Below the pieces are notes generated by a model. That model saw only the letters and a list, made by a program, of their open reading frames with translations. It was not told where the DNA came from and made no database searches. Positions 45,833 through 57,454 of a stretch of DNA of 64,000 nucleotides are shown piece by piece. Position numbers and translations under genes: made by a program. The stretch covers positions 154,222,607-154,286,606 of the forward strand of contig OY744520.1 of the NCBI GenBank assembly GCA_963556195.1, given 5' to 3'. Position 1 is the first letter of the stretch. Every line of letters starts with the position of its first letter. This DNA comes from Sepiola atlantica. Its lineage: Eukaryota; Mollusca; Cephalopoda; Sepiida; Sepiolidae.

Positions 45833-46605
45833 GAAGAACCAGTCTGTTCCCGCATTCTGTGATTAATAGATCTTTTCAATACAACGTACACGATTCATAC
45901 TTAATTATGTTTTGTCAGTCATTTATGACAAATATCGTTCCGTGTACATAAAAAATGTATTTCCAATCGAGATTTCCATTTAGATATTTAATCGTAATTG
46001 GTATTATATTTGTGATTAATCTTATTTAGAAAACTTCAAGCTAACCATCACATAGTAAAAGTCTTCGTCTTGTCATTCATTATAAACGCATTTTATTTAA
46101 TGAAATACATTTTTGCACGCACCGGTTATGCCTTTGCTTTTTGCGGTGAAACGTGTATTAATTGGCTAATATCGATTACTTTAATTTACTTTTCATCAAT
46201 CGCTGCATTAATTCAAAATTAGTGGAATAAAAACAATATTAATATTATTATTATTAAAAAATGAAAATGAATTTAAATTAGTTCTAATTCTGGACAATAT
46301 AGCTTCTTTGCTAAACGGTGATTTTAATAAATCTTTTAAACATAACTAAATCATGAATTATACATTTACTTCGTAGAATAGCAATTACCCCGATTACCAG
46401 AATAGCAATCATCCTGATTACCAGAATAGAAGATTGACAGAATGAAATTAACGAACACAATGTTTTGTATATTTATTTAACAGTAAACAAATGATTTTTT
46501 TGTCAAAGTCCAATGAGACGTAAAAACGTTATTTCTTTTAAAATTAATGCATTTCTTTAATAAAAGGTTAATTATAGTCAATTATAAGACACTTTTCTAA
46601 CCACC
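45832..46605. other. AT-rich stretch, one short tandem duplication
   Basis: GATTACCAGAATAGCAAT near 46391 is followed by a similar CTGATTACCAGAATAGAAG. Otherwise nothing recognised. Confidence 0.35.
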
Positions 46606-46609
46606 GATT

Positions 46610-47275
46610 TCCATGGCCAATATAACCTTACCTGATGTTCCAACATTCAAACTCCTCGACGTAAACTTCACATGTAACATGACTTTGAACAAGTACATAG
46701 AATATACTGTCAAGTCTGCTGCAAAGAAGTTTGGCTCTCTTTACCGAGCTAAAAAAACTTCTTACACTTGCTAGTATCCTATATCTCTACAAAGCCACGA
46801 TTCGGCCATGCATGAAGTACTGTTTCCACAACTGGGTTGGTGCTACAGCTACCAGTCTCTCCCTCTTAGACGAGGTCTAAAATAAGAGCCTCTAATTTAA
46901 TCGTGCCCACATTGTCTACCAAGCTTTAGCCGTTGTTCTATCACCGCAATGTTGCATCCCTGTGCCTTTTTTACAATAGCATGTGCCCCAACGAACTTCC
47001 TACACTTGTACCCCCTAAACGTAAATACCGCTGGCCAAAGCGTCAATTAGCAAAATCCCACAACTTCACGTTAGATGTCCCCTAGATGCAGGAAAGCTTT
47101 ATACTCTTATAGTTTATTTCCTCAAACTGCTTGCCTATGGTATTCTCTTTCTGGCCTCTGTTTCTCCGACTGTACCAACATGCAGTAATTTACATGTAAT
47201 GTGAACAAATATCTCGCTGCACAACTCCCCACTTAGGATGCCCTGATATGTCTGAGTCCTAATTCTTAGTATCCC
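46610..47275 (+). pseudogene. Non-LTR retrotransposon reverse transcriptase C-terminal remnant
   Basis: Plus strand, several frames: FKLLDVNFTCNMTLNKYIE and VKSAAKKFGSLYRAKK (46645-46750). Then LYLYKATIRPCMKYCFHNWV with GATATSLSLLDEV (46770-46880). Then CPNELPTL, KYRWPKRQLAKSHNFTLDVP, and a terminal stop near 47270. The order 'AA-K-LG-L-RA', 'LYKA-IRP-MEY', 'LLD-V', then 'C-NELP-LVPP' is the thumb and tail region of Jockey/CR1-group LINEs. At least three shifts and several stops. The RT palm is not present upstream. Confidence 0.75.
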
Positions 47276-47279
47276 TTTA

Positions 47280-48270
47280 CGTTTCAATTGAATATAAGTA
47301 AATACAAATTGTTAAAATTAATGAATTTCTTAATATTAACTAGAATATTTTAGTTCGTAGAATGTCGAAGAACAGACAAGAAGATTTCATATAAATATTA
47401 CCCTATCGTTTGGTTATCATATTAGAAACATTTATTTCTAAAAATTAATCAATTTCTTAAAATTAAACTAAACTAAAAAGCAACAAAAATATGTTTTACT
47501 TTTTAATTCGTAAAATCCCGACCTGCAAATTAAAGAAGATCTTTTAAAAAATATGATTTTAAGAGTTAAATTTTAATATAACGATATCTTCTGATCATTA
47601 TATTGAATTAACTTGAACTAAATTGTTCTGAAACTATAACGAATCGTATTAAGTAAATATATCTTTTTAATTCAATATACTATTTTGATGTAAATAGCTT
47701 TCAAAACTTTCAATTTTTAAATATATGAGGATTTACTAATAATTTGATCCACCACAATGCACTACCTTCATAATTAAATTTAACTTTCAAATGAATATTT
47801 AGAAAATATTATTAACAGAAAATGAAATGCGTAAAAACATGAAAATATAATTGGGTTAATACCTAAGTTGTGACATGTATTTAACATTTTATATGCGAAT
47901 AAATATTTACGAGGGTAGTATCTGTTATGTCTTCCCCATTTTAATGAAGAACAATCCGTTTCGACTGTGGAAATCTTTATTTTTCTCCCATTTCGAGTGC
48001 TTCGTTTTGGGGAACAGGAATATCGCCATATTAAATCGATCTTATGTCTAGCATTAGGATCGCGAGAAGACAAATAAATAGGGACTGGTCTCATTTCTTG
48101 AACTTCCCGACCTTCGAGTTACGATCAGAGTGTAGTATATGTTTTGTTCCCAATCGAAAGAAAAGAAACCATTCATAACTGAGGCAAATCAATGTTTCTT
48201 TCAATTCAGACCGCCTGGTTTTTATTTCATGCACATATACACAACACATCCTTTTGCTACCTCTTTATAT
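47280..48270. other. AT-rich stretch, one unassigned frame
   Basis: A 104-codon minus frame (47780-48094) has a basic start and no motif I know. Upstream sequence is plain AT-rich DNA. Confidence 0.3.
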
Positions 48271-48272
48271 AT

Positions 48273-48470
48273 ATATTGTAAATTCCCGAAACAGTTTTTC
48301 ATGGTAAACAACTGATGATCCCTTAAAATAGTGTTAGAAACTAACTAATATAATAACTGTAAAAAATAAATTGACTTACATGAGTGATTTTCCACTGGAA
48401 GACTTAAGACTATAATTTTTTTTTAAATTTTTTATTTTTTTTATATAGTTTTAATGGTTGAGAAACTTCC

Positions 48471-48476
<6 letters not shown>
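48273..48476 (+). repeat. Dispersed repeat, family B (plus copy)
   Basis: AAATTCCCGAAACAGTTTTT, ATGGTAAACAACTGATGATC, ACTAATATAATAACTGTAAA and a CTTCCGAGAC end match the reverse complement of 11184-11413. As there, the end abuts (TA)n. Confidence 0.75.

Positions 48477-48535
<59 letters not shown>
48476..48535. repeat. (TA)n microsatellite
   Basis: Pure TA array bridging family B and the next inverted repeat. Confidence 0.95.
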
Positions 48536-48536
<1 letters not shown>

Positions 48537-48680
48537 TAGAGATGAAAGATGAGAATAAAAAATTGTAAATATAATATATTTATGGATTAAGAATATGAAG
48601 CTCCTTGCTCTGAACTTTTGATGTTCTCATAAATATTGTATCTTTACATTTTTTTATTCTCATCTTTCATCTCTAGAATT
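48536..48680. repeat. Inverted repeat, family D-like tail
   Basis: TCTAGAGATGAAAGATGAGA-ATAAAAAATTGTAAATA pairs with the mirrored sequence ending TCATCTTTCATCTCTAGA. The continuing CTCTATTCACTATATTGAG resembles the tail CTCTATCTCATATATTGAG of family D near 36400. Confidence 0.75.
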
Positions 48681-48772
48681 GATTGCTCTATTCACTATAT
48701 TGAGCTTTATATTATCACGATAGAGTACTATTATTCGAAAATTCAATTATCGTTAATTTAATTCAACATTTA

Positions 48773-48777
<5 letters not shown>

Positions 48778-48858
<81 letters not shown>

Positions 48859-48875
48859 GTATATATATATATATA
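48778..48875. repeat. (TA)n microsatellite (split by a mariner)
   Basis: Long TA array interrupted by GTATA. The mariner at 48876 sits inside it, and the array resumes at 50148. Confidence 0.95.
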
Positions 48876-50144
48876 CAGGGTCGGGCAGCTAAATTGGTAC
48901 TTTTTTTATTTTTTTACAAAATTCATAATTTAAAGGATTAAATATGGAAAGATATCATTTTAACATTTATTTATTTAATTATTACAGTCTATTGAACAAA
49001 ATTATTCAATATGAGCACCCTTTGCATCAATTATTTTGGAGATTCTTTGACGAAACCGTGAACAGCTAATCTTTATTTTATTGGGATCGAGATTGCGAAA
49101 TGCTCGTTGAATGGCTGTCTTCAATGAGTTTATATTTGGGTGTGGATTAACATTAGTGTGGCCCTCGACGACGCCGAATAGATAATAGTCGCAAACATTT
49201 AGATCTGGAGAGCTGCTGGGCCAAATAATCTTTCGGCACAAACAAGGGAATATTATCCTTCATGAAATCTTGACCTTTCTTTGATCCATTCGCTGGTGCC
49301 GAGTCTTGGATGAGCACGACTTTCGTAGGGGCGTAGTTTCTACGGATTCAAGGCAATTAAACATTATTAAGAATGTTCAACTATTGCGCTGTGTTAATTT
49401 TAAGACCCGCTTCGATGAAATGAGGAGGCATCACTTTTCCATTACTTGCCACAGCTGCAAAAACCATCACTGAAGCAGGATTTTTGCTCTGCATCACAGG
49501 AGGAACTTCCGAAGGGTCACAGGCAATAACTCGAGTGTTCTGGCGATTTGGAACCTCATCCACGATGAACTTTTTCTCATCAACAAAAATGCGCACATGT
49601 CTTCCTTTGTGTTTCAGATGGTTGATAAGCTTGGGGCATCTTTCAACTCTGATAGCTTTTGAACGGGCAGTGAGGAGATTACGTCGTCTCCTAACGTAGG
49701 ACTTCATCCCAAGGTATTCGTTGATTGCTCTGCTGATAGTTCTACGACTTACATTGCGCTTTTTTGCAAGTTTCGACATCGACTGACTTGGGTCTGCCTT
49801 TATCGACCTTTTTCGTCCCACCAGGAAAGTTTTTGTGCGCTTTCAATCACTACGAGTACTGTGCCGACATCCTTACACTCGGCATCGAGATTAGCCACAA
49901 CCCGATAGACAGTCGTTTTTGCATAGCCAGTGCTCTTAACAATGTTCGAAGGAAAACTCCCGGCGCGTCTCATTTCGCATATAGTTATTCTTCGTGCTAA
50001 TTCGGCCATATTAAAACAAGTTTGAGTAAATATAATTATGCTATCTTGCAATAAAGTGTTTAAGGATCCATAGTAAAAAAAAACCGTAATCATATGATCA
50101 AAGATATTAGCATTTTTAATTAGTTCCAATTCATCTGCCCGACC

Positions 50145-50147
<3 letters not shown>
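48876..50147 (-). mobile_element. Tc1/mariner-superfamily transposon, 1272 bp, inside a (TA)n array
   Basis: Termini CAGGGTCGGGCAGCTAAATT at 48876 and, inverted, CAGGGTCGGGCAGATGAATT at 50147: 25 bp with a few mismatches. TA lies on both sides but cannot be read as a target duplication because the target is TA repeat. It differs in sequence from the 19.6 kb element. Confidence 0.9.
49002..50009 (-). pseudogene. Mariner-like transposase (D,D,D type), several frameshifts
   Basis: Starts MAELARRITICEMRRAGSFP at 50009, with a helix-turn-helix region (STGYAKTTVYRVVANL). A shift near 49810 leads into a second HTH (SKLAKKRNVSRRTISRAINE). Then come RIFVDEKKFIVDE (first Asp), VMVFAAVASNGKVMPPHF and, after further shifts, VLIQDSAPAN (second Asp, near 49300) and WPSSSPDLNVCDYYLFG (third Asp, near 49180). 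About 37 residues separate the second and third Asp, so it resembles the DD37D (maT-like) group. It ends at a stop near 49002. All catalytic residues survive although the frame is broken at least three times. Confidence 0.8.
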
Positions 50148-50200
<53 letters not shown>

Positions 50201-50232
50201 TGCTGAATCACCATATATATATATATTTTAAT

Positions 50233-50263
<31 letters not shown>
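50148..50263. repeat. (TA)n microsatellite, two blocks
   Basis: TA to about 50199, then CTGCTGAATCACC, then TA again to 50263. Confidence 0.95.
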
Positions 50264-50268
<5 letters not shown>

Positions 50269-50284
50269 TACTACTGAATATCCA

Positions 50285-50510
50285 AGGATCAAGGCCCAAA
50301 ACAACTCGAAGATAACGGCCCATGAGATGGATAGATTGGTAATGAACTAGTGTAGGATTAAAAATCGAAACAGCAATTAATTCCCCTTTGTCCGAATCAT
50401 CGCGCATAGAATGTGAGAACTAAATGACAAAATAGGGTCCGAAACGTTGTCAAAATAATAATCAAGATGAGGACAGTAGTCCGAATAAAATATATTATAT
50501 AAGCCATAAA
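50285..50510 (+). repeat. Dispersed repeat, family C
   Basis: TCCGAAACGTTGTC and GATGAGGACAGTAGTCCGAA (about 50452) match 15055-15100. GGAC-AGTA-GTCC forms a perfect small stem. A Pol III-like head is doubtful (AGATTGGTAATGAAC, then TTAAAAATCGAAAC). Confidence 0.55.
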
Positions 50511-50708
50511 ATAAAACTGAAATCTGCATCTATTTTCCTTCAGTAGATAGATGAATAACAAAAGACCGTCGTGTGTTTAGTACGTCGTCACCTGTCGACA
50601 TTTGAAAGTGATGTTGACGCTTTTTACCTGTTTAATAAAAAATAAAAACTGCTTTAAATTAAAATTTAAAGAGAAAAGTAACTTGTCGACAGTTTGAAGG
50701 CTGCAACA

Positions 50709-50709
<1 letters not shown>

Positions 50710-50762
<53 letters not shown>
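50710..50762. repeat. (CA)n(TA)n microsatellite
   Basis: About 19 CA then 7 TA units. Confidence 0.95.
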
Positions 50763-51138
50763 TGTTTTTGTTGCAGTATTTTATTTAACAGTAATCAATA
50801 GAATATAGTTCAGCAATAGTATAAACAATATACTCATGGCAGGCTAACTTAATAATTAACTATATTTTCTTACTATTATATTAGGTTATATCGGTTTTTA
50901 ACTTGTATTGAATATAAAATATATGAATACAGCCAAAGTCGGCTATGAGTATTGTGAATACTGACACCAAAATCTACATTTCTAACATGCACCGATGGAT
51001 TTGATTGGTAGTCAAAATGTTATTGGTATCAATTTTCGTCGACAACTATAACCAGGTCACTGATTATTTGTCTACGCTTGATCTGAATTCAGTCTCCAAA
51101 TCCCTCATGATTTAAGTTATCAAGATCATATATATCTG

Positions 51139-51139
51139 C

Positions 51140-51180
<41 letters not shown>
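51139..51180. repeat. (TA)n microsatellite
   Basis: Pure TA array. Confidence 0.95.
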
Positions 51181-51183
<3 letters not shown>

Positions 51184-51369
51184 GTACAATATTATCTAAT
51201 GAACAGATCATTATGAATGTTTGAATATATATTCTTAGCAACACGTTAAGTAACACAGGCACATTATTTTATTTTGTAAATTTTAACATTTAGGAGATGC
51301 ATATATTTATATAAGATTAGGTATGTAGATATTTATATATATATATATTAATTTTTTTTCAATAATACA

Positions 51370-51505
51370 TATTTAATTATCATCCAAACTGAATCGTCAC
51401 TGTTGTGATAACTGTTTATACCGATTGTACGATTCGAACCCCGGCAGACGGGTCACCTTTTAACTCTTATAAGGGCGCTTTAATCGCCGGGGCGAATTTT
51501 AACCG
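51370..51505 (-). mobile_element. tRNA-derived SINE, hammerhead lost
   Basis: Minus strand: GCGATTAAAGCGCCC as A-box region and GGGGTTCGAATCGTAC as B box about 45 bases later. The 3' part reads GTGACGATTCAG, equivalent to CTGACGA in other copies, then TTAAATATGTATTATTG. The core is lost. It ends toward a (TA)n block near 51339. Confidence 0.55.
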
Positions 51506-51509
51506 CGAT

Positions 51510-52295
51510 GGAACAAGTAGACACCCTATTTATGTCATTTCAGGCAGACAACATAGTCAGTCGGCGTAACAGGGTTCAACAAATCACATAGACATATTAT
51601 AGTTGTATATATAAACTTCTAACTTTAATATAAATTAAAAGTTCTAGATAAAATCAGATGTTTAATTTTTATATAAGGTTCTTGCTTACGATGGGATTAT
51701 CTCCCGTCAGTCATCTCGAATAAAATATTTATAGCTGGAGAACTATCTGTACACTTTACTTGAAAGCTATATAACTGTTAGTGAATATGCAGCATACATC
51801 GCCCAAATACATCTGTCTTGATGTCCAATCAGTTTATCGATTCTCTCGTCCGCATCGGTAACCATTTAGCTATTCTTACAAACAGAGTGAGTCGTTTTGA
51901 GAGATACTCAATATTCAAGAATCGTAAAAGATTACTTTATAATGGCATAAGACAAGAACAACGAGCGTTGTTCTGGCTTGTTTTCGATATTGTAGACTTG
52001 TATACCGTGAATTCGTCTCCCAGGGTGGTACTTTTTATATACGCAGTTTTCCGACAGAGAATAAGCGTCTCAAATGAACGGAACTTTGTTCTATTTTTCA
52101 TTTCTCGCTTTAAACGATTAGATTAGTTATTTGTTGCACTAGGTAAATCGCCTTCCACACAGTGTTATATCAGTAATAAACCAAAAGAAATACTCTCGTT
52201 ACGGGTAAGTTATCAAATAATACTAATAGAATTCAATGTACCTTTTAAGATTCTTTCAATATTAAACGCTACATGGATAATGTATCAATATAATA
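51510..52295. other. No recognised gene; one 102-codon frame
   Basis: The plus frame at 51818-52126 (second ATG gives MSNQFIDSLVRIGNHLAILT) has mixed codons and no motif I know. It is longer than most chance frames here, but I have no support for a gene. Confidence 0.25.
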
Positions 52296-52299
52296 TATA

Positions 52300-52890
52300 T
52301 TGTGTGTGTGAAAGACACACAAAAATAACAAATTTAAATACAGGAAAAATGATCAGGAGACGAGAGATTTTAAGTTTTCGATCAACGAACGTCTTCGGAA
52401 AAAGTGAAGATTTTAATTTATTCGATAACGGTAAAGAAATTCGAAAAAGAAAGAAGAACGTACAACGGGATGTTATTAGCACGTGTTTAACTATGTGAAA
52501 AAAGAAAAGAATATTTCAATGTGTGCGGAGAGACGTTAAAATGGAATAACTTTTTTTTACTGCATTTCATCCATATTTCCCATTTCTTTTCCCTCTTTCT
52601 CTTTTTGTCCCCTCCCTCATTTTCATAATTTTAGCATGTCTTCGTACTCGTTTTATTATTCTTTCGTTTTTCAAATAGATAAACACGTGCTAATAACATC
52701 ATGTTGTGCGTTTATCTTTTCCTATATTGTTACCGTAATGGAATAAATTCAAAATCTTCACTTTTTCTGAAGACGTTCGTTGATCCGAACGAAACCGCTC
52801 AAATCTCTCGTTTCTTGATGATTGTTTCCTGTATTTAAATTTGTGTTTTCCGATTGTCCTTTCCATATATCTTTGTCTTTCACGGTATTT
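52300..52890. mobile_element. Foldback with ~200-bp arms and hammerhead-like core
   Basis: Left arm 52300-52495 and right arm 52676-52890 are inverted, sharing AAATTTAAATACAGGAAA, ATCAACGAACGTCTTC, AAAAAGTGAAGATTTT and ATGTTATTAGCACGTGTTTA. The right arm on the plus strand reads CTGAAGA, a GTTCG/CGAAC stem II and GAAAC (52768-52795), but no stem I partner is found. The left arm has the same region with CCGAAGA. The centre is pyrimidine-rich and non-coding. Confidence 0.75.
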
Positions 52891-52920
52891 TATTTTTTTT
52901 GATATAACGTGTATTTTATC

Positions 52921-52923
<3 letters not shown>

Positions 52924-52995
<72 letters not shown>
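52924..52995. repeat. (TA)n microsatellite
   Basis: Pure TA array. Confidence 0.95.
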
Positions 52996-52997
<2 letters not shown>

Positions 52998-52999
52998 AT

Positions 53000-53785
53000 A
53001 AAATCTATCTATAAGTTTAGTATGTTTATATATTTATATACATTTGTGAATGGTAAAAATCGAAACTAATTAATTGATTATCATGATCTGCTAGGAGTAA
53101 TGTGAGTTATATTTAATTTAACTTCATTTCAGGAAAAGGGGATAAATGGAAGATAGAATCCGTCTGTGAAAGTTCAGATACCTCCAGATCTGATTAGATT
53201 TCCAACATATACGACGTCAATTAATAAATATTCTCAAAATTCCCATTTTCTTTTACAGTATTGAAAGTCGTTAAAGAGGCATAATATGGGCACAACCTCC
53301 CATTTAAAATTCAAATAATTTCGGTTTGCATGAAAGTAGATCAATATTTATGATGCATCATTGAAGCAAAATTCTCTGAATTTCATTTTTTTTTTAGACC
53401 TCTTAAATTAAGCTCCTAGATGTAGACATATTTCTAGAATCAAATTCTTTAATTGATTTTGATCAGAGGTGGACTACGAATTATGAACATCGTTTTGTAG
53501 CATATTTTTATTTTACTCTTCGCAACATGAACGGTTCTGTTCGGTCACATTTTATAATGAATCATAACAATACCCATCCTGGGAAGATATTTTGCATATC
53601 TCTCATTATATACATTTAGGTATGTGTATATGTATATATATATTTGGATGCATAAGATTCATTCATAAACTAATAAACCGATCATTACGAATTTTGAAAC
53701 ACAGCTTATAAATGTAAGGGTGAGTAATTGTTATTGTGCCCTACCTATGACGAACAGTTGAACTCAATAAATACTAGATGCATTA
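53000..53785. other. AT-rich stretch, nothing recognised
   Basis: No family signature or repeat edge seen. Confidence 0.35.
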
Positions 53786-53789
53786 CGCT

Positions 53790-54055
53790 TCTCATTTGTT
53801 GAGGCCAACCCCGGGTTTCGAACAGGGGTACCCCTGCCGAGGATTGGTTCTCGGCAGTCAGTCCGGCAGAGACTGGGCAATTTCGGTGGCTTTTTATCTG
53901 TCGGATGAGGGGTTGAGTCCTGGGTAGTCCTAGGAAGTGCACCCTCCCAGACCTTGCCCCCTTTTTTTAGTGGAGTAAGTTTATTGCTTACTGCCTGAGA
54001 CGCCCCTACCGGTGAATGCCGACGGGACTCCCCCACGCTTTTTTTTGCTAGGACA
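53790..54055. other. GC-rich island of unknown nature
   Basis: This is the most GC-rich 260 bases in the window. It contains a GCCGAG...CTCGGC hairpin, CCCCGGGTTTCGAACAGG (B-box-like), AGTAAG-TTTAT-TGCTTACT and two CCCCCAC/CCCCTACC blocks. A minus frame (53764-54177) crosses it without a stop, and its peptide is Pro/Lys/Ser-rich with no motif. It lies directly before the gag-like fragment and may be its 5' part. Confidence 0.4.
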
Positions 54056-54420
54056 GAGTGCTCCTCCTTAGAAAATGCACCGAACTTAACACTGCAGAAA
54101 TTAGCCGAGGACTGCCAACGATTTATTAGAATTAAACAGGATTCGAAAGACATTAAAAAGTCGGGCATTGCGAACATACGAAAAGTACGTCAAAAATCGA
54201 AATTTAACTCTCATCAAAATACAATTCAAAACAAAAGAGATATCGCGCCTCTGCATAGACAAGCCAACTCGGTAAAAAAAGGTAAAATGACCCTTGTCCA
54301 CGCAGTAGTAGCCCGTATTAGAATATGGACTGTCCATTTCGTTTTAAGACCTAACTTGTAAATATTGTCAAAGCTGTTCTGTTCAGCGAATTGATTTTAC
54401 CCGTTATATAATTTGGTAGT
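54056..54420 (+). pseudogene. Retrotransposon gag remnant with zinc-knuckle region
   Basis: The plus frame from 54056 reads NLTLQKLAEDCQRFIRIKQD, SKDIKKSGIANIRKVRQK and more without a stop to 54357. In another frame the end reads NMDCPFRFKT and, after a further shift, CKYCQSC. LAEDCQRF-I-IK-D followed by a C-P-F...CKYC zinc knuckle is what I associate with the Gag C-terminus of Ty3/gypsy-type elements in invertebrates. At least two shifts. No protease or reverse transcriptase follows. Confidence 0.55.
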
Positions 54421-54429
54421 GTATTCAAG

Positions 54430-56990
54430 AATTTGACACTGATAACTAATTGAATGAAGACCATATTGCACACCGTTTCTATATATTGAAAACAGTTATT
54501 CTGAGGAAATAAAGAACATGCCTTTCAAACAGTGGCATTCGTAGAAGGAAGACAACGTAAATTAGATTTGCATAGAGTCGTTTTATTTATTAAAGGATTG
54601 CAGTGACCACGGCTCGCACAATAACTTTAAATTTGAATGACGCCAACACATAACAGAAGAAAACAACATTTTTACATTTAAGATTCATTGGAAATAATTT
54701 TATTACTGCTAAGGTTATGATTTCTTCCCAATACATAAGAATAGTCGAACGGCTCGCACATTTGTCATAAGCGACGAGAAAAGATATTTACTCAAAAGGA
54801 TTACATATATATAGGGTTTCAGAAATATGTAGAAAGACCATTTCTGATTGGGTGACAATAAAGAGCAATTGTAAAGGAACGAAGATGGAAATATGAACGG
54901 CGACATAAGTTAAGGTGAGAGTGATTCTGGTACTCATAATTAGTGGAATATTTGGGAGTGTGCGATGTAGTATATAAAAAAAATCTACAACGATTTTATG
55001 GTAGTAATATTTGTGACGCTTGTACAGTATGTTGTTCTCCAGTAAGTGATAGCGACTGAGTTATGTTTAACAAATACACTGCTGATTTCGTGAGCGGCTG
55101 GACGGTAGTGATACGTGAAGACAAAATGAGCTATCAATTTATTACAAGGTCAGCTAACAAATCTGTCGGTGTTTGATTGTTCGCTTTTGTGGCGACAAAA
55201 AGACTCCAGATATATCCCCGCTATATTTTAATGGAGGTTTTAATGATTGGTAAACCGCGTTTTTTTATACGTTTACAGATTGGGAAAAATATTAATTATT
55301 TAAATACTTGAATTTGGAGCCTACTTTTGCACAGAAAAGAAAAATACTTTTTACTAAGGAAATCTGACGATTTTTCCATGATTCTATATATGATTACACT
55401 AAAGTCGACTCAATTAACGTTTCTTTCCTTAACACCTTTTTCTGTATTTTAAATAACACACAATATATGCTAAAATATACATTAGCTCTGCTATTAAGTG
55501 ATGTTTAAAAAACTTTGTTTTCACTGTACTAATTAGTCGTAATTTGTTATACATTAAACAATTTATCTATTACTTACTTAGCTTAATATGTATTTGTCTC
55601 GCTCGTTTTTATTCTACGTTAATGTAACCACTCTCTAATAATTATTATTGTCTGCGAGCATTTTGAGAAAGGGTAGCTCTATTTTCTTATCTTGCGTTGT
55701 AATATCATTTACATAGTCTTTGTACACACCATAGACATGCGTAAATAAGATGTCGGAGTAACAAGTCTCTCAATTTCTATTTTAAACTTTATAGATAAAA
55801 CGGAAAGAAAAGAGATTTATTATTTTTATTTATGCAAGAAGAATAAGAAGAATGCCTTAACAGATATTTCGTTGTTTATGAATTTAAAAAAATGAAATCA
55901 GTGCAGAATAAATAGTGTTATATGTTGTAGTCCAATTTGTAGGTCTAGTATGAAATAAAAATAAAGGTAAGAGAGATGTAGAAGGAAACTAAAGAAAAGG
56001 TATACGAGATTTAATGAAGTCGGAATCGCACATAATGAAGAGAATGGATGATGATGCCGAAAAAATAAAAGAGGAATTCACATAAAAGTGACTTTTCACA
56101 AAAATGAAATAGAATTAATGAAGTAGTGAAAGATCAGTAAAGAGTTGTATGGGGACAATCAAATTAATTGTTAAAGTAATATGAAACCACGTTTTGTATT
56201 CCTCGGTCAGTTCACCTGGATCTGGTTAATATTGGAGAGCTATCTTGCCTAGGGAGGGATGAAATGTTCGTTGCGAATGTGAACACGCGAAGAGAAACAA
56301 TTTTCATCTAGCAAACAAATGCATTATTTATGGAGCATAAACTATTCCCATACGTTACCCGCTTCTCATATCTTGCTGATCGGTTTTCACGAACGAGAAA
56401 AGTACCATTTTTATAACAGTACATGCAATCATAAAACACGCACATGCACACACATATATATGTCTATATCAAAGACGAAGTTGTTTTCTTAGTATGTTAC
56501 ACACAGCTACATGTTAACTGTTAGAACATTTAAATAAGTATTAATGAAGGTTATAATTTTCACCAATGTAATATTTTATCGATATCATCTGCGGTCACTA
56601 AGAGCAATTATCGGTTAGGTCCATGAATTAACTGAAATATGTTATAACGTAAAGACACGAAATTTATTTAAAATAAAAGATATTCTTTATGTCATGAAAC
56701 GAAAATAAAATTAAACAAGTAATATCTCTATAGGAATATTTAATATTTAAAATAAACGTATTTTTTTTCGATTCATTAAAACCGTTTGCCGTTTAACAGC
56801 TGTCTCTTAGAACACAAAGTTTCTTCAAAGTTTTCTAATAATTTTTTTTATTACGTAATCTCATATTGCAAATGTTATTTCTAACTTTTTTCCCACTAAA
56901 AATGTAAACATTACTATATTTGGAATCGTTTTCCGACCAGCGATATAACTCCACACTTCAACGCCGGGTTAATATAAATAATATATTCAC
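54430..56990. other. AT-rich stretch without a recognised gene
   Basis: No transposon motif, tRNA-like box or long inverted repeat was found. Only short chance frames. Confidence 0.4.
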
Positions 56991-56994
56991 ATGG

Positions 56995-56997
<3 letters not shown>

Positions 56998-57080
<83 letters not shown>
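56998..57080. repeat. (TA)n microsatellite
   Basis: About 41 TA units. Confidence 0.97.
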
Positions 57081-57084
<4 letters not shown>

Positions 57085-57227
57085 TACGCAGCTTTGTCTG
57101 CGTGTCAAATATATTCAATAGTAATTAAATGGTACATAAATAATAGGATGAGTTTAGACCTATTACTAAGTAATAAGTTGGTATATGTCTGTTTCAATAG
57201 TGCCCTATACTAAAGTAGTAATTAGTA

Positions 57228-57230
<3 letters not shown>

Positions 57231-57272
<42 letters not shown>
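57231..57272. repeat. (TA)n microsatellite
   Basis: About 20 TA units. Confidence 0.95.
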
Positions 57273-57276
<4 letters not shown>

Positions 57277-57351
57277 CAGTTGAATAAGGAAGTTGCATCG
57301 ACTGAGAATTCGACTTGTCAATGTAAATTAAAATCACAGACACACACTATG

Positions 57352-57353
<2 letters not shown>

Positions 57354-57382
<29 letters not shown>

Positions 57383-57452
57383 AGATATAGATATAGATAT
57401 AGATATATACTTATAGTTCTGATCTATAAGTTATAGTTCTGATCTATAAGTT
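57354..57452. repeat. (ATAGAT)n hexamer array and 20-bp tandem duplication
   Basis: ATAGAT repeated about seven times, then TTATAGTTCTGATCTATAAG twice head to tail. Confidence 0.9.
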
Positions 57453-57454
57453 AT

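Noticed and set aside
47780..48094. 104-codon minus-strand frame
   Set aside because: No recognisable motif and codon use like the background; left as unassigned.
48300..48350. CTGATGATCCC...TTAGAAAC in family B as a hammerhead
   Set aside because: The intervening bases do not form a stem II and the 11.2 kb copy does not preserve CTGATGA.
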